64,000 nt of DNA from Tragulus kanchil (taxonomy: Eukaryota > Chordata > Mammalia > Artiodactyla > Tragulidae), in contig JAIOJX010000004.1 of assembly GCA_022376925.1 (NCBI GenBank), positions 5,456,001-5,520,000 on the forward strand. Reading direction: 5' to 3'. A program made the translations under genes and the position numbers. Positions 34,610 through 45,284 of the stretch are shown here, in pieces. The notes under the pieces are model-generated. The model was not told the origin of the DNA. It saw only the letters and a list, made by a program, of their open reading frames with translations, and did no database searches. How positions within the stretch are numbered: position 1 is the stretch's first letter; each line of letters starts with the position of its first letter.

Positions 34610-35235
34610 TTTATTTTATTTTTTGTTTGACCTCAAAAACATTTTGTATTGGGGGAAAGCCAATGAACAATGCTGTGATAGTTTCAGAGGACCAGCAAAG
34701 GGACTCAGCCACACACAGACAGGTATCCCCTCGCCCCCAGACTCCCCTCCCACCCAGGCTGCTGCATGTCATTGAGTTCCATGTGCTTACAGTAGGCCCC
34801 TGTGGGTTATCCATTCTAAACATTTATTTATTTATTTATTTTGGGTAGGGTGGGGAAGGAGTAGGGCGGGCAGGCCACTTCTATTGGTCTTTCATTTATC
34901 TATTTTCATCCATCTTTGTTCTTTTGCCCATGTGGGCCTCCCATTGCAGTGGCCTCTGTTGTCGCAGAGCACCAGCTCGGGGCTCATGCACTCCAGAGCT
35001 CTGGCTCAGTAATTGGACACATCGGTCCAGCTGCTCCGCAGCACGTGGGATCTTCCCAGGCCAGGGATCGAACTGGCGCCCCTTGCACTGCAAGGCGGTG
35101 TCCTTACCCACTGGACCACCAGGGAAGCCCGGGTTATCCATTCTAAATACAGTTGTGTGTACTTGTCCACCCACAGCTCCCCAACCCTCCCGCCTGGAAA
35201 CCATCAGTCCAGCCTCTAAGTCTTGGAGCCACACT
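34610..35235 (-). mobile_element. L1 3' UTR split by a SINE
   Basis: 'AACATTTTGTATTGGGGG', 'AAAGGGACTCAGCCACACAC' and 'ACTCCCCTCCCACCCAGGCT' to the left, 'ACAGTTGTGTGTACTTGTCC' to the right, all reverse L1. The second copy is in 35727-36352. Confidence 0.75.
34821..35130 (-). mobile_element. CHR-type SINE with 17-bp target-site duplication
   Basis: Reverse element ending 'CTGGACCACCAGGGAAGCCC', flanked by a perfect GGGTTATCCATTCTAAA at 34804-34820 and 35131-35147. Second copy 35938-36247. Confidence 0.92.
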
Positions 35236-36683
35236 CCTCTTTATCCATCTGTCCGGAAACCCCTGTCTTAACTGGAAGCTTCAGTACCGCTAGCCATGGA
35301 AACAGTGGCATGGAGCTTCTGAGTTAGGTCAGCCTGTCCTGGGACCCAGGAAGCAGAGCGAGCGCTCAGAGACCCTGCCCCACATTACTCAAGGAACCCC
35401 AAAGGCAGAGTCCATCGGGTAGGCAAGGAAGGTCCCTGACTGTACCAACCCCATCTCCACCTGGTGCATGCTGGTTTCCTCTAAGGCTGCCCTTTGTTCT
35501 GTCCTCTCCTGCCTGGCCCTCCTTAGTCTCTGAGAAAAGGATTGTTATTCATACCATTCTTTCAGATGACGAGACTGAGGTTTAAAGAAGGGGAGGCCTG
35601 GGTCATACAACCAATGATATCTAAGATATGGATCCACATTCTTCATTCTTTTTTAAAAAAAACTTTTTAAAAAAGCTTTTTATTTTGTAGGAACTGTGGT
35701 GAACTAAAGTCATGCCCTTTGTTTTCATTTATTTTATTTTTTGTTTGACCTCAAAAACATTTTGTATTGGGGGAAAGCCAATGAACAATGCTGTGATAGT
35801 TTCAGAGGACCAGCAAAGGGACTCAGCCACACACAGACAGGTATCCCCTCGCCCCAGACTCCCCTCCCACCCAGGCTGCTGCATGTCATTGAGTTCCATG
35901 TGCTTACAGTAGGCCCCTGTGGGTTATCCATTCTAAACATTTATTTATTTATTTATTTTGGGTAGGGTGGGGAAGGAGTAGGGCGGGCAGGCCACTTCTA
36001 TTGGTCTTTCATTTATCTATTTTCATCCATCTTTGTTCTTTTGCCCATGTGGGCCTCCCATTGCAGTGGCCTCTGTTGTCGCAGAGCACCAGCTCGGGGC
36101 TCATGCACTCCAGAGCTCTGGCTCAGTAATTGGACACATCGGTCCAGCTGCTCCGCAGCACGTGGGATCTTCCCAGGCCAGGGATCGAACTGGCGCCCCT
36201 TGCACTGCAAGGCGGTGTCCTTACCCACTGGACCACCAGGGAAGCCCGGGTTATCCATTCTAAATACAGTTGTGTGTACTTGTCCACCCACAGCTCCCCA
36301 ACCCTCCCGCCTGGAAACCATCAGTCCAGCCTCTAAGTCTTGGAGCCACACTCCTCTTTATCCATCTGTCCGGAAACCCCTGTCTTAACTGGAAGCTTCA
36401 GTACCGCTAGCCATGGAAACAGTGGCATGGAGCTTCTGAGTTAGGTCAGCCTGTCCTGGGACCCAGGAAGCAGAGCGAGCGCTCAGAGACCCTGCCCCAC
36501 ATTACTCAAGGAACCCCAAAGGCAGAGTCCATCGGGTAGGCAAGGAAGGTCCCTGACTGTACCAACCCCATCTCCACCTGGTGCATGCTGGTTTCCTCTA
36601 AGGCTGCCCTTTGTTCTGTCCTCTCCTGCCTGGCCCTCCTTGGCCAGCAGCACTGCTAGCGCCTTGGCCTGTCCCTGGGAAAG

Positions 36684-38960
36684 AAAACCACCAGGCAACG
36701 TGAGTTCGGTGGTACCTGGGGAAGAGGGTGCCAGCAGCAGACTGTGGTGGCCCTGCCCACAGAGGCCTGGAGCAGGGGCTGCCTGGCAGGCCCTCCCGAT
36801 GGAAAACACAGGCACAGCTGATATGTGAGATGTGGAATGTGCCAGTGTCCTTCTGGGTCTGGTTCCCTGCATCCTTAAAAAACCAGAAAGAGCTATGGAA
36901 ATAGGAAGTCCTAGAGAGACCTGGACGTGCTCTAGTTCCTCCCCATTTTACAGATGAGAAAACTGAGGCCCAGACAGACAGGGCCTCACTGTTTCAAACA
37001 GTGCCTCTCTGTAACAGACAGGGCCTCGCTGTTTCGCTACACCACCCTAGCCAACTCATGAGCTCTGCCCCTTCCTGCCAGGGGTGTACCCTGGCCTCCG
37101 TGGAGAGTCCTGGGGGGAACCTGAGCTTGCCTCTTCCTGCACTGGGGGATGTTGAGTTCCAAAGCTTCCTCACCTGCCAGATGCAGTCGTTCCTGCTCTG
37201 CCTACCTAGCAGCCTTGCTGGGGTGAGTGAGCAGTGTGTCTTACCGGGAACTCCATTAGGTGCTCTGTAATGCCCTCTGTGGGAATGGAGTCCAGAAGAG
37301 AGGGGAAATCGGTATCCGTGTGGCTGACTTACTTTGCTGTACAGCAGAAACGAACCCAGCATTGTAAAACAACTACACTCCAATTTAAAAAATTAATTAA
37401 ATAAAGAAGGACAGATCTTAACAAGAGGAGTATAGAACTGATTCAGGCCACACTGCCTGTGGGCTACAAGCCCATGAATAATGAAATTCCCCTTTCCCCT
37501 GCCTGCTTTGAAAATGTGACATTTTCACATTTTCGACTCAGCCCCATCCCCGAACACAGGAAGCATCCAGTGCTGTTGGCTGTAGTGTAACTGTTGGTCG
37601 TTTCTGCGTGGAGGGTATCCCACCTGCCTGGCCTCAGCACCTGCCACCCCCGTTCACAGAAGGAGCTTATGGACTGGAGATACTGCGCCTGCTTCTCTGC
37701 CTCCCTGCTGCCCTGAGCCCAGCCTTGCTCCTGAGTGCTGTGCGCCTGGGGACAGGGGCAGCCTCTCTGAGCCCTCAGCACACGCCAGCATGGCTGCTGC
37801 TCCCCTTCCCCACCAAGCAGAGGGCTGACTCCAGCTGGCTGCTCTGTGCCCCAAAACCACCAGGCAACGTGAGTTCGGTGGTACCTGGGAAGAGGGTGCC
37901 AGCAGCAGACTGTGGTGGCCCTGCCCACAGAGGCCTGGAGCAGGGGCTGCCAGTGTCCCCTTTTTCTGGGTCTGGTTCCCTGCATCCTTAAAAACCAGAA
38001 AGAGCTATGGAAATAGGAAGTCCTAGAGACCTGGACGTGCTCTAGTTCCTCCCCATTTTACAGATGAGAAAACTGAGGCCCAGACAGACAGGGCCTCGCT
38101 GTTTCAAACAGTGCCTCTCTGTAACAGACAGGGCCTCGCTGTTTCGCTACACCACCCTAGCCAACTCATGAGCTCTGCCCCTTCCTGCCAGGGGTGTACC
38201 CTGGCCTCCGTGGAGAGTCCTGGGGGGAACCTGAGCTTGCCTCTTCCTGCACTGGGGGATGTTGAGTTCCAAAGCTTCCTCACCTGCCAGATGCAGTCGT
38301 TCCTGCTCTGCCTACCTAGCAGCCTTGCTGGGGTGAGTGAGCAGTGTGTCTTACCGGGAACTCCATTAGGTGCTCTGTAATGCCCTCTGTGGGAATGGAG
38401 TCCAGAAGAGAGGGGAAATCGGTATCCGTGTGGCTGACTTACTTTGCTGTACAGCAGAAACGAACCCAGCATTGTAAAACAACTACACTCCAATTTAAAA
38501 AATTAATTAAATAAAGAAGGACAGATCTTAACAAGAGGAGTATAGAACTGATTCAGGCCACACTGCCTGTGGGCTACAAGCCCATGAATAATGAAATTCC
38601 CCTTTCCCCTGCCTGCTTTGAAAATGTGACATTTTCACATTTTCGTACTCAGCCCCATCCCCGAACACAGGAAGCATCCAGTGCTGTTGGCTGTAGTGTA
38701 ACTGTTGGTCGTTTCTGCGTGGAGGGTATCCCACCTGCCTGGCCTCAGCACCTGCCACCCCCGTTCACAGAAGGAGCTTATGGACTGGAGATACTGCGCC
38801 TGCTTCTCTGCCTCCCTGCTGCCCTGAGCCCAGCCTTGCTCCTGAGTGCTGTGCGCCTGGGGACAGGGGCAGCCTCTCTGAGCCCTCAGCACACGCCAGC
38901 ATGGCTGCTGCTCCCCTTCCCCACCAAGCAGAGGGCTGACTCCAGCTGGCTGCTCTGTGC
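36684..38960 (+). repeat. Direct duplication D13: copy A 36684-37849, copy B 37853-38960
   Basis: Offset is 1,169 bp at the left and 1,110 after about 170 bp. The drop is mainly a 60-bp deletion in copy B between two TGCC words (36780 and 36840 in copy A), plus homopolymer and small indels. All lie in the first 200 bp of copy B. Confidence 0.95.
37312..37408 (+). mobile_element. L1 LINE 3' tip
   Basis: 'TGACTTACTTTGCTGTACAG', 'CATTGTAAAACAACTACACT', A-rich tail. Second copy 38422-38518. Confidence 0.75.
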
Positions 38961-40230
38961 ACTGCTCCGCCCAGGCTCTCCTGCTTCCATAGATATGCAC
39001 TAGGTTCCTGCTTCCCTGGGGAGCTGCTCCCGCTCCCCCCACCCACCCCAGCACTGCCCTTGGCCTCTGAGTCCCGCTGCCTTTCACAGCCCTCAGAGAC
39101 CATGAGCACCCTCCCTCCTACAACCAGGAAAGCTGGGTGCCTTGAAAGAGTCCCACGGGAGCAAGGACCGCCCATCCCCGTCACCAGGTGGCTGTGGCTG
39201 TGAGAGGGACCCTGTGCCCCACTTGAACACACATGAGAACGCGGTCCCCTGGCCACAGCCCTTCCTCCTCAAATCAAGGAGGAGTCGTTCTTTTCCGTAT
39301 CCCCTTGAAGGCATGGCATCCCCAGAAAGTCCCAGCAAGGAATTTCATTCTTTCAAGAAAAGGACTCCAAGTTTCCACACATGCAAATATGACCTTGCTC
39401 CTCCACGAGATCAAAGCCTGAGCCTTGTCCTCTCCTGGCCTCGAGCCCCAGCGCCAGACTCGGGTTGGCTTTGTTCAGTGCACCTAGCTGTACCTGGCCT
39501 CAGGTAGGACCCAGTGTCCTACCCCTGCCCCAGCCATATCCTGGCTTCCATCTCACCTTCCAGGAGCCCCTGCTCAGGGACCAGAATGGAGCTTCACAAC
39601 CCCTGTCACCCGGCTCCGCACCGACTTCCCACCCTCCAGACGTTCTTACCTGGGCCCCAGGTGGGGGAGGGTGCCCCGGGGTGGGCTGCTGGGCTGGAGC
39701 CCCTCTCCCAAGCACCGGGCTGACAAGCTCAGGAGGGAGGTGCGGAGTCGCAGAGCAGGAAGGCGCACACTCGAAGAGGCTGCTGAGAAAGTTGGAGTAG
39801 GTGTGTCCCAGCCCAGGAGGAGGAGGAGGGGAAAGGAGGTGGGAGAATCGAGGCGGATCATCCCCTCCTGCCAGCCCTCTGTCTCACAGAGCGCGAGGGA
39901 GGGAGGGAGCCAACTGGGTTGTGGCCCAGAACTCACGGCGGGGAATCAAGGCATGGAAAATGATGGCTGGAGAGCTGCTGAGAAGTCAGGCCCGTCTCCA
40001 CCTGCCTTCTCAGCTTTACAGAGGAATAAACACAGGCCCGGCACAGGTCGTACTTGAGGACCCACAGAGACCCCGAGGCATGAGGAAAGGACCCAGGGTG
40101 CTCCGCTCTCCAGCCACAATTCTCTCCTTTCTCCTCCACGCCCCGCCAGCTCTGCAGATCTGAGACGAGCAACCACAAGCACCCCTCCTCTCGAGGTCTG
40201 GTTCAGAACCGTGCCACTGCCACCCACGGG
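38961..40230. other. No gene seen in 1.27 kb of unique DNA
   Basis: GC-rich, non-repetitive and not duplicated. Open frames on both strands are up to about 130 codons and proline- or glycine-rich, as expected from base composition. A regulatory role is possible but nothing in the sequence proves one. Confidence 0.45.
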
Positions 40231-40234
40231 CTCA

Positions 40235-40520
40235 GGACCTTGGGGGGAGGGCCGGTGCTCGTCTGAGCCTCAGTTTCCTTCTGGGTGGATGATGACTCCT
40301 ACTTCACAAGTTTGCCATGAGGATGAAGTGAGATGAGCACAGAAAGTCCCTCATAAAAGGCAGTGCTTGTGGTTGTTAGCCGTGACTTCCTCCATCGTGA
40401 CCTTATCTCGCTGAACTCTGGTTTCCCCAGCCGTGAAATGGGGTTAACAGGAACCCCTGCTTTAGAAGGTTGTACAGATCACGGAACAGAGAATGTGTGT
40501 GAAGTGCATAGCATGGTGCC
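40235..40520 (+). mobile_element. Two adjacent MIR fossils
   Basis: 'TGAGCCTCAGTTTCCTTCTG' and 'GGTTTCCCCAGCCGTGAAAT ... GCATAGCATGGTGCCTGG' are two MIR bodies end to end. Confidence 0.65.
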
Positions 40521-41012
40521 TGGATCTCTTTTCCAGACACTGTACCAGGCAGTGGGGACGTAGAGCTCTGCAGCACAGAGCGGAAAATGGCTCTGCGACT
40601 GTCCTGTTCAGTACTTGCCACCATTGCCCACTCCTGGACTTGCAGCCCTCCTGCAGATTCCCTAGCAAATCAATGAGTCTTTGCTTGCATACCTCTAGTT
40701 ATGGGGGGCTCACTACCTCTCTCAGCAGTCAGTTCTGACTTTTAGCGGTTCTGCCTAATGTCTAGCTGAGCAGCAGCCCTTGAACCTGGTCAATAAACAA
40801 AAATACTATATATCTTTATTATACTCTTATCATAACCATGTGCCCTAAGGCAAAATGGCATCAATTGGCTCTGTTTCCTCATTTGTTAAATGGGCTCAAA
40901 ACTGCTGGGACCCCTCAGAACAAATCTATTTCCTCTGCCATGTGACGAATGCTAAAGCCTGGTTCCCTGGCTAGGATTTGGTTTTCTAGACACTCAGGCT
41001 CTGGTGGAGTGG
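40521..41012. other. No gene seen
   Basis: Unique or very old repeat DNA ('ATGGGGGGCTCACTACCTCT' hints at an ancient interspersed element that I cannot name). Confidence 0.4.
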
Positions 41013-41057
41013 ACCCTGTGTTTACATGGAACCATTAAGGTTCTGGTCTTTTTCAAA

Positions 41058-41303
41058 TACATTTATTTATTTATTTTTGACTGCGCTGGGTCTGCCCTGC
41101 TGTTCGTGGGCTTTCTCTAGTTGTGGCCAGCAGGGGCATCTCTTGTTGTGGAGCACAGGCTCCAGCACATGCATGCTTCGCTAGTTGTGGCACAAGGGCT
41201 TAGTTGCTCCACGGCATGTGGGATCTAGTTCCCTGACCAGGGATTGGACCATATCCCCTGAATCGGCAAGCAAATTCCTAGCCACTGGACCACCGGGGAA
41301 GTT
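41058..41303 (-). mobile_element. CHR-1-type SINE (D14-A)
   Basis: 'TTTGACTGCGCTGGGTCTGC', 'GGCATGTGGGATCTAGTTCC', 'CTGGACCACCGGGGAAGTTT'. Second copy 42171-42415. Confidence 0.85.
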
Positions 41304-42170
41304 TGCAGGTTCAGATCTTGTTTATGGAGGAATAAAGAGACTCTTGTGGCTGTTTCCCAGCTCTCAGGAGATACCCATCCATGGAATCGTGGCAGCTACT
41401 GTGGAACATGCCCTCAGGGGTCTGTCACCAGCATGGAGGATGACCACAGGTGTCAAGCAAGCAGCTGCCACATGTTGCTCAAGATGTCTGGGGCCAGGGC
41501 TGGGGGAGGGGATTGCCACAGGGAGGAATATCCCAGAGATCCTTCCTGCAAGCTGCCTGAGAGGCCTCGGGGTTTCCAGCATGAGGGAACTCCTGTGATC
41601 AATGCCAGTGGGAAGACTAACTTGGGCAATTATCCGCTTGACTGATTGCTGCCCAAGTCTCGAGTCTGGACCGATTAGGCATTAACTCGAGGAAGGCGGC
41701 CGGGCAGCCCTATGGGCCCTTTGACTAGTCGTGTGCGACTATCTGCCTTTGGGCTCCCCATCCCGGCCTCGGCTGGCCTCAGCCTGTCCAGCACGGGGTG
41801 GTCTGCAGCCCAGGAGTAAGAGGAGATGAGGCATGGGATGAACCAAGAACTGAAGCCTACTATGGACACCCGTCCCACCTCTCCAGTTCCCCCGCCACTC
41901 CTGCCTCAGGCCTCAATCCTCCTGTCTGCTGGCCCCTGAGTCCTAACTGGGAGCCTTCTGGCCTCTAATCCCCCGGGGAAATTTTACTCCTCCATGTCCC
42001 TCAGGCGTGCTTGCAGCTTCTCACTCCTGAGCCCTGCTCACAGACTCCCAGACATCAAAATGTAGCTATTCAGAAAACTAAAGACAGGAGATATATGCAA
42101 AAGATTCACCTTTAGCTGAAGCCTACACCCTGTGTTTACATGGAACCATTAAGGTTCTGGTCTTTTTCAA

Positions 42171-42415
42171 ATACATTTATTTATTTATTTTTGACTGCTG
42201 GGTCTGCCCTGCTGTTCGTGGGCTTTCTCTAGTTGTGGCCAGCAGGGGCATCTCTTGTTGTGGAGCACAGGCTCCAGCACATGCATGCTTCGCTAGTTGT
42301 GGCACAAGGGCTTAGTTGCTCCACGGCATGTGGGATCTAGTTCCCTGACCAGGGATTGGACCATATCCCCTGAATCGGCAAGCAAATTCCTAGCCACTGG
42401 ACCACCGGGGAAGTT
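42171..42415 (-). mobile_element. CHR-1-type SINE (D14-B)
   Basis: Repeat of 41058-41303 by D14, with two bases missing in its T-rich start. Confidence 0.85.
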
Positions 42416-43204
42416 TGCAGGTTCAGATCTTGTTTATGGAGGAATAAAGAGACTCTTGTGGCTGTTTCCCAGCTCTCAGGAGATACCCATCCATGGAATC
42501 GTGGCAGCTACTGTGGAACATGCCCTCAGGGGTCTGTCACCAGCATGGAGGATGACCACAGGTGTCAAGCAAGCAGCTGCCACATGTTGCTCAAGATGTC
42601 TGGGGCCAGGGCTGGGGGAGGGGATTGCCACAGGGAGGAATATCCCAGAGATCCTTCCTGCAAGCTGCCTGAGAGGCCTCGGGGTTTCCAGCATGAGGGA
42701 ACTCCTGTGATCAATGCCAGTGGGAAGACTAACTTGGGCAATTATCCGCTTGACTGATTGCTGCCCAAGTCTCGAGTCTGGACCGATTAGGCATTAACTC
42801 GAGGAAGGCGGCCGGGCAGCCCTATGGGCCCTTTGACTAGTCGTGTGCGACTATCTGCCTTTGGGCTCCCCATCCCGGCCTCGGCTGGCCTCAGCCTGTC
42901 CAGCACGGGGTGGTCTGCAGCCCAGGAGTAAGAGGAGATGAGGCATGGGATGAACCAAGAACTGAAGCCTACTATGGACACCCGTCCCACCTCTCCAGTT
43001 CCCCCGCCACTCCTGCCTCAGGCCTCAATCCTCCTGTCTGCTGGCCCCTGAGTCCTAACTGGGAGCCTTCTGGCCTCTAATCCCCCGGGGAAATTTTACT
43101 CCTCCATGTCCCTCAGGCGTGCTTGCAGCTTCTCACTCCTGAGCCCTGCTCACAGACTCCCAGACATCAAAAATGTAGCTATTCAGAAAACTAAAAGACA
43201 GGAG
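42416..43204. other. No gene seen (counterpart of 41304-42110)
   Basis: Unique DNA in both D14 copies. A 137-codon frame (41185-41598 and 42297-42710) is partly SINE and has no recognisable domain. Confidence 0.5.
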
Positions 43205-43312
43205 ATATATGCATACATATATGATTCACTTTGCTGTATAGCAGAAACGAAGGGTAGCATTGAAATGCAACTACACTATAATAACTACTAATAAAGATGA
43301 AAAACAAAAATG
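43205..43312 (+). mobile_element. L1 LINE 3' tip
   Basis: 'GATTCACTTTGCTGTATAGC', 'AACTACACTATAATAACTAC' with an A-rich tail. Confidence 0.7.
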
Positions 43313-43414
43313 ATACCTGTTCACCTTGGTGCCGCCCATCTGCCAGCTCCCCTCTGTGGGCTCCCCCAGACCATGGCCCTGAGCTGAGTGAGAAGTAGTA
43401 GTAATAACAGTAAT

Positions 43415-43572
43415 ACTAGTCGCAGCTAATCTGTGTGTCAGGCTCTCCTCTCAAACACTCTCAGGGATTATCTCATTTCTCTGAATACCACCATGGATTA
43501 AGTGCTGTTATCATGTTTCTCAGATGAAGAAACAAGCTCAGAAAAAAAGTAACCATTTGTCCAAGGTCACTG
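43415..43572 (-). mobile_element. MIR SINE fossil
   Basis: 'TTATCTCATTTCTCTGAATA' and 'CAGATGAAGAAACAAGCTCA'. Second copy 44560-44717. Confidence 0.7.
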
Positions 43573-43759
43573 GTCTAGACTCAGCTAAGCTGCAAACCCT
43601 CTCTGTCTGGAGTCTCTTAACCACACTGGGCTGCACCGCCCTGGCTCCCCGCTTCTCTGACTGAATCTCCTGCATGCCCCTCTGCTTCGGTCCACTTCTG
43701 TGTGTGCCTCTCTTCACATTGCCTCCTGCCCCGCTCTGGTTCAGGCTCCTCAGGAATGG

Positions 43760-43762
<3 letters not shown>

Positions 43763-43792
<30 letters not shown>
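43763..43792 (+). repeat. (TG)15 microsatellite
   Basis: Fifteen TG units next to a Bov-tA; the D15-B copy (44908-44935) has fourteen. Confidence 0.9.
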
Positions 43793-43794
<2 letters not shown>

Positions 43795-43985
43795 TGATCA
43801 TGTTCAACTCTTTGCAACCCCATGGACTGTAGCCCGCCAGGCTCCTCTGTCCATGGGATTTTCCAGGAGAGAGTATTGCAGTGGGTTGCCATTCCCTTCT
43901 CCAGTGGATCTTCCAGACCCAGGGATCTTCCTACGTCTCCTAGATTGCAGGTGGATTCTTTACCCACTGAGCCTCCTGGGAAGCC
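43793..43985 (-). mobile_element. Bov-tA SINE (D15-A)
   Basis: 'CAACCCCATGGACTGTAGCC', 'GTGGGTTGCCATTCCCTTCT', 'CTGAGCCTCCTGGGAAGCC'. Second copy 44936-45128. Confidence 0.9.
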
Positions 43986-44011
43986 TCAGGGATCTCTGCA
44001 CAACCCAGGAG

Positions 44012-44140
44012 CTCTCAATGGGGGCTGCTGTACACTGGCATCACTTAGGGAGCTAATTTGTACAAATCCTGGTGTCCAACCGCCCCCCATCCATAGTTGC
44101 ATCAGACTCCCTGGGAGTGGACCCTGACATCCAGATTTCC
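44012..44140 (-). mobile_element. MER5A-like DNA transposon fossil
   Basis: 'GGCATCACTTAGGGAGCTAA' and 'AGACTCCCTGGGAGTGGACC' follow the MER5 pattern. Second copy 45155-45283. Confidence 0.6.
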
Positions 44141-44904
44141 CAGTGGGGTCAACCACGTTATAGGCAGGAAAAGAATTACACATGATTCTGAATCCCCTGC
44201 CTGGAGCTTACTGAAGTTGAGACAGGTTCCCTGTCTCATTGAAGCAGGTGTTGAGCTCTGACCTTTAAGATCCAGCTCTGAGATTGTACAACTCTAACGT
44301 CCTTGGCATAGAATGCTGTAGGCTTCTAAAGAAAGACCTAGTACACCACAGCTGCCCACTGTTCTACTTGCCTGGGAAACGCTGGACTCTCCCCGCTGTG
44401 GTCTGGGTGAGTGCTTCCTCCTTCCCTCCCTCCTAGGTGTTCTATTCTCTTCTAGAGCTATCTGTTCACCTTGGTGCCGCCCATCTGCCAGCTCCCCTCT
44501 GTGGGCTCCCCCAGACCATGGCCCTGAGCTGAGTGAGAAGTAGTAGTAATAACAGTAATACTAGTCGCAGCTAATCTGTGTGTCAGGCTCTCCTCTCAAA
44601 CACTCTCAGGGATTATCTCATTTCTCTGAATACCACCATGGATTAAGTGCTGTTATCATGTTTCTCAGATGAAGAAACAAGCTCAGAAAAAAAGTAACCA
44701 TTTGTCCAAGGTCACTGGTCTAGACTCAGCTAAGCTGCAAACCCTCTCTGTCTGGAGTCTCTTAACCACACTGGGCTGCACCGCCCTGGCTCCCCGCTTC
44801 TCTGACTGAATCTCCTGCATGCCCCTCTGCTTCGGTCCACTTCTGTGTGTGCCTCTCTTCACATTGCCTCCTGCCCCGCTCTGGTTCAGGCTCCTCAGGA
44901 ATGG

Positions 44905-44935
<31 letters not shown>

Positions 44936-45128
44936 CTTGATCATGTTCAACTCTTTGCAACCCCATGGACTGTAGCCCGCCAGGCTCCTCTGTCCATGGG
45001 ATTTTCCAGGAGAGAGTATTGCAGTGGGTTGCCATTCCCTTCTCCAGTGGATCTTCCAGACCCAGGGATCTTCCTACGTCTCCTAGATTGCAGGTGGATT
45101 CTTTACCCACTGAGCCTCCTGGGAAGCC
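44936..45128 (-). mobile_element. Bov-tA SINE (D15-B)
   Basis: Repeat of 43793-43985 by D15. Confidence 0.9.
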
Positions 45129-45284
45129 TCAGGGATCTCTGCACAACCCAGGAGCTCTCAATGGGGGCTGCTGTACACTGGCATCACTTAGGGAGCTAAT
45201 TTGTACAAATCCTGGTGTCCAACCGCCCCCCATCCATAGTTGCATCAGACTCCCTGGGAGTGGACCCTGACATCCAGATTTCCC

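Larger units (their letters stand above)
34407..36641 (+). repeat. Direct duplication D12: copy A 34407-35524, copy B 35525-36641
   Basis: Offset is 1,118 bp, then 1,117 after one fewer C in copy B (about 35853). Blunt join. Confidence 0.96.
41013..43213 (+). repeat. Direct duplication D14: copy A 41013-about 42110, copy B 42127-about 43213
   Basis: Offset is 1,114 bp, then 1,112. Copy B lacks GC about 70 bp after its start. Copy A decays at its end: two A runs lose one base each and the last 30-40 bp are garbled relative to copy B. Confidence 0.95.

Noticed and set aside
38961..40230. Upstream FAT2 promoter or first exon
   Set aside because: GC-rich and repeat-free, but I see no CpG-island core, TATA box or donor site that I can defend.
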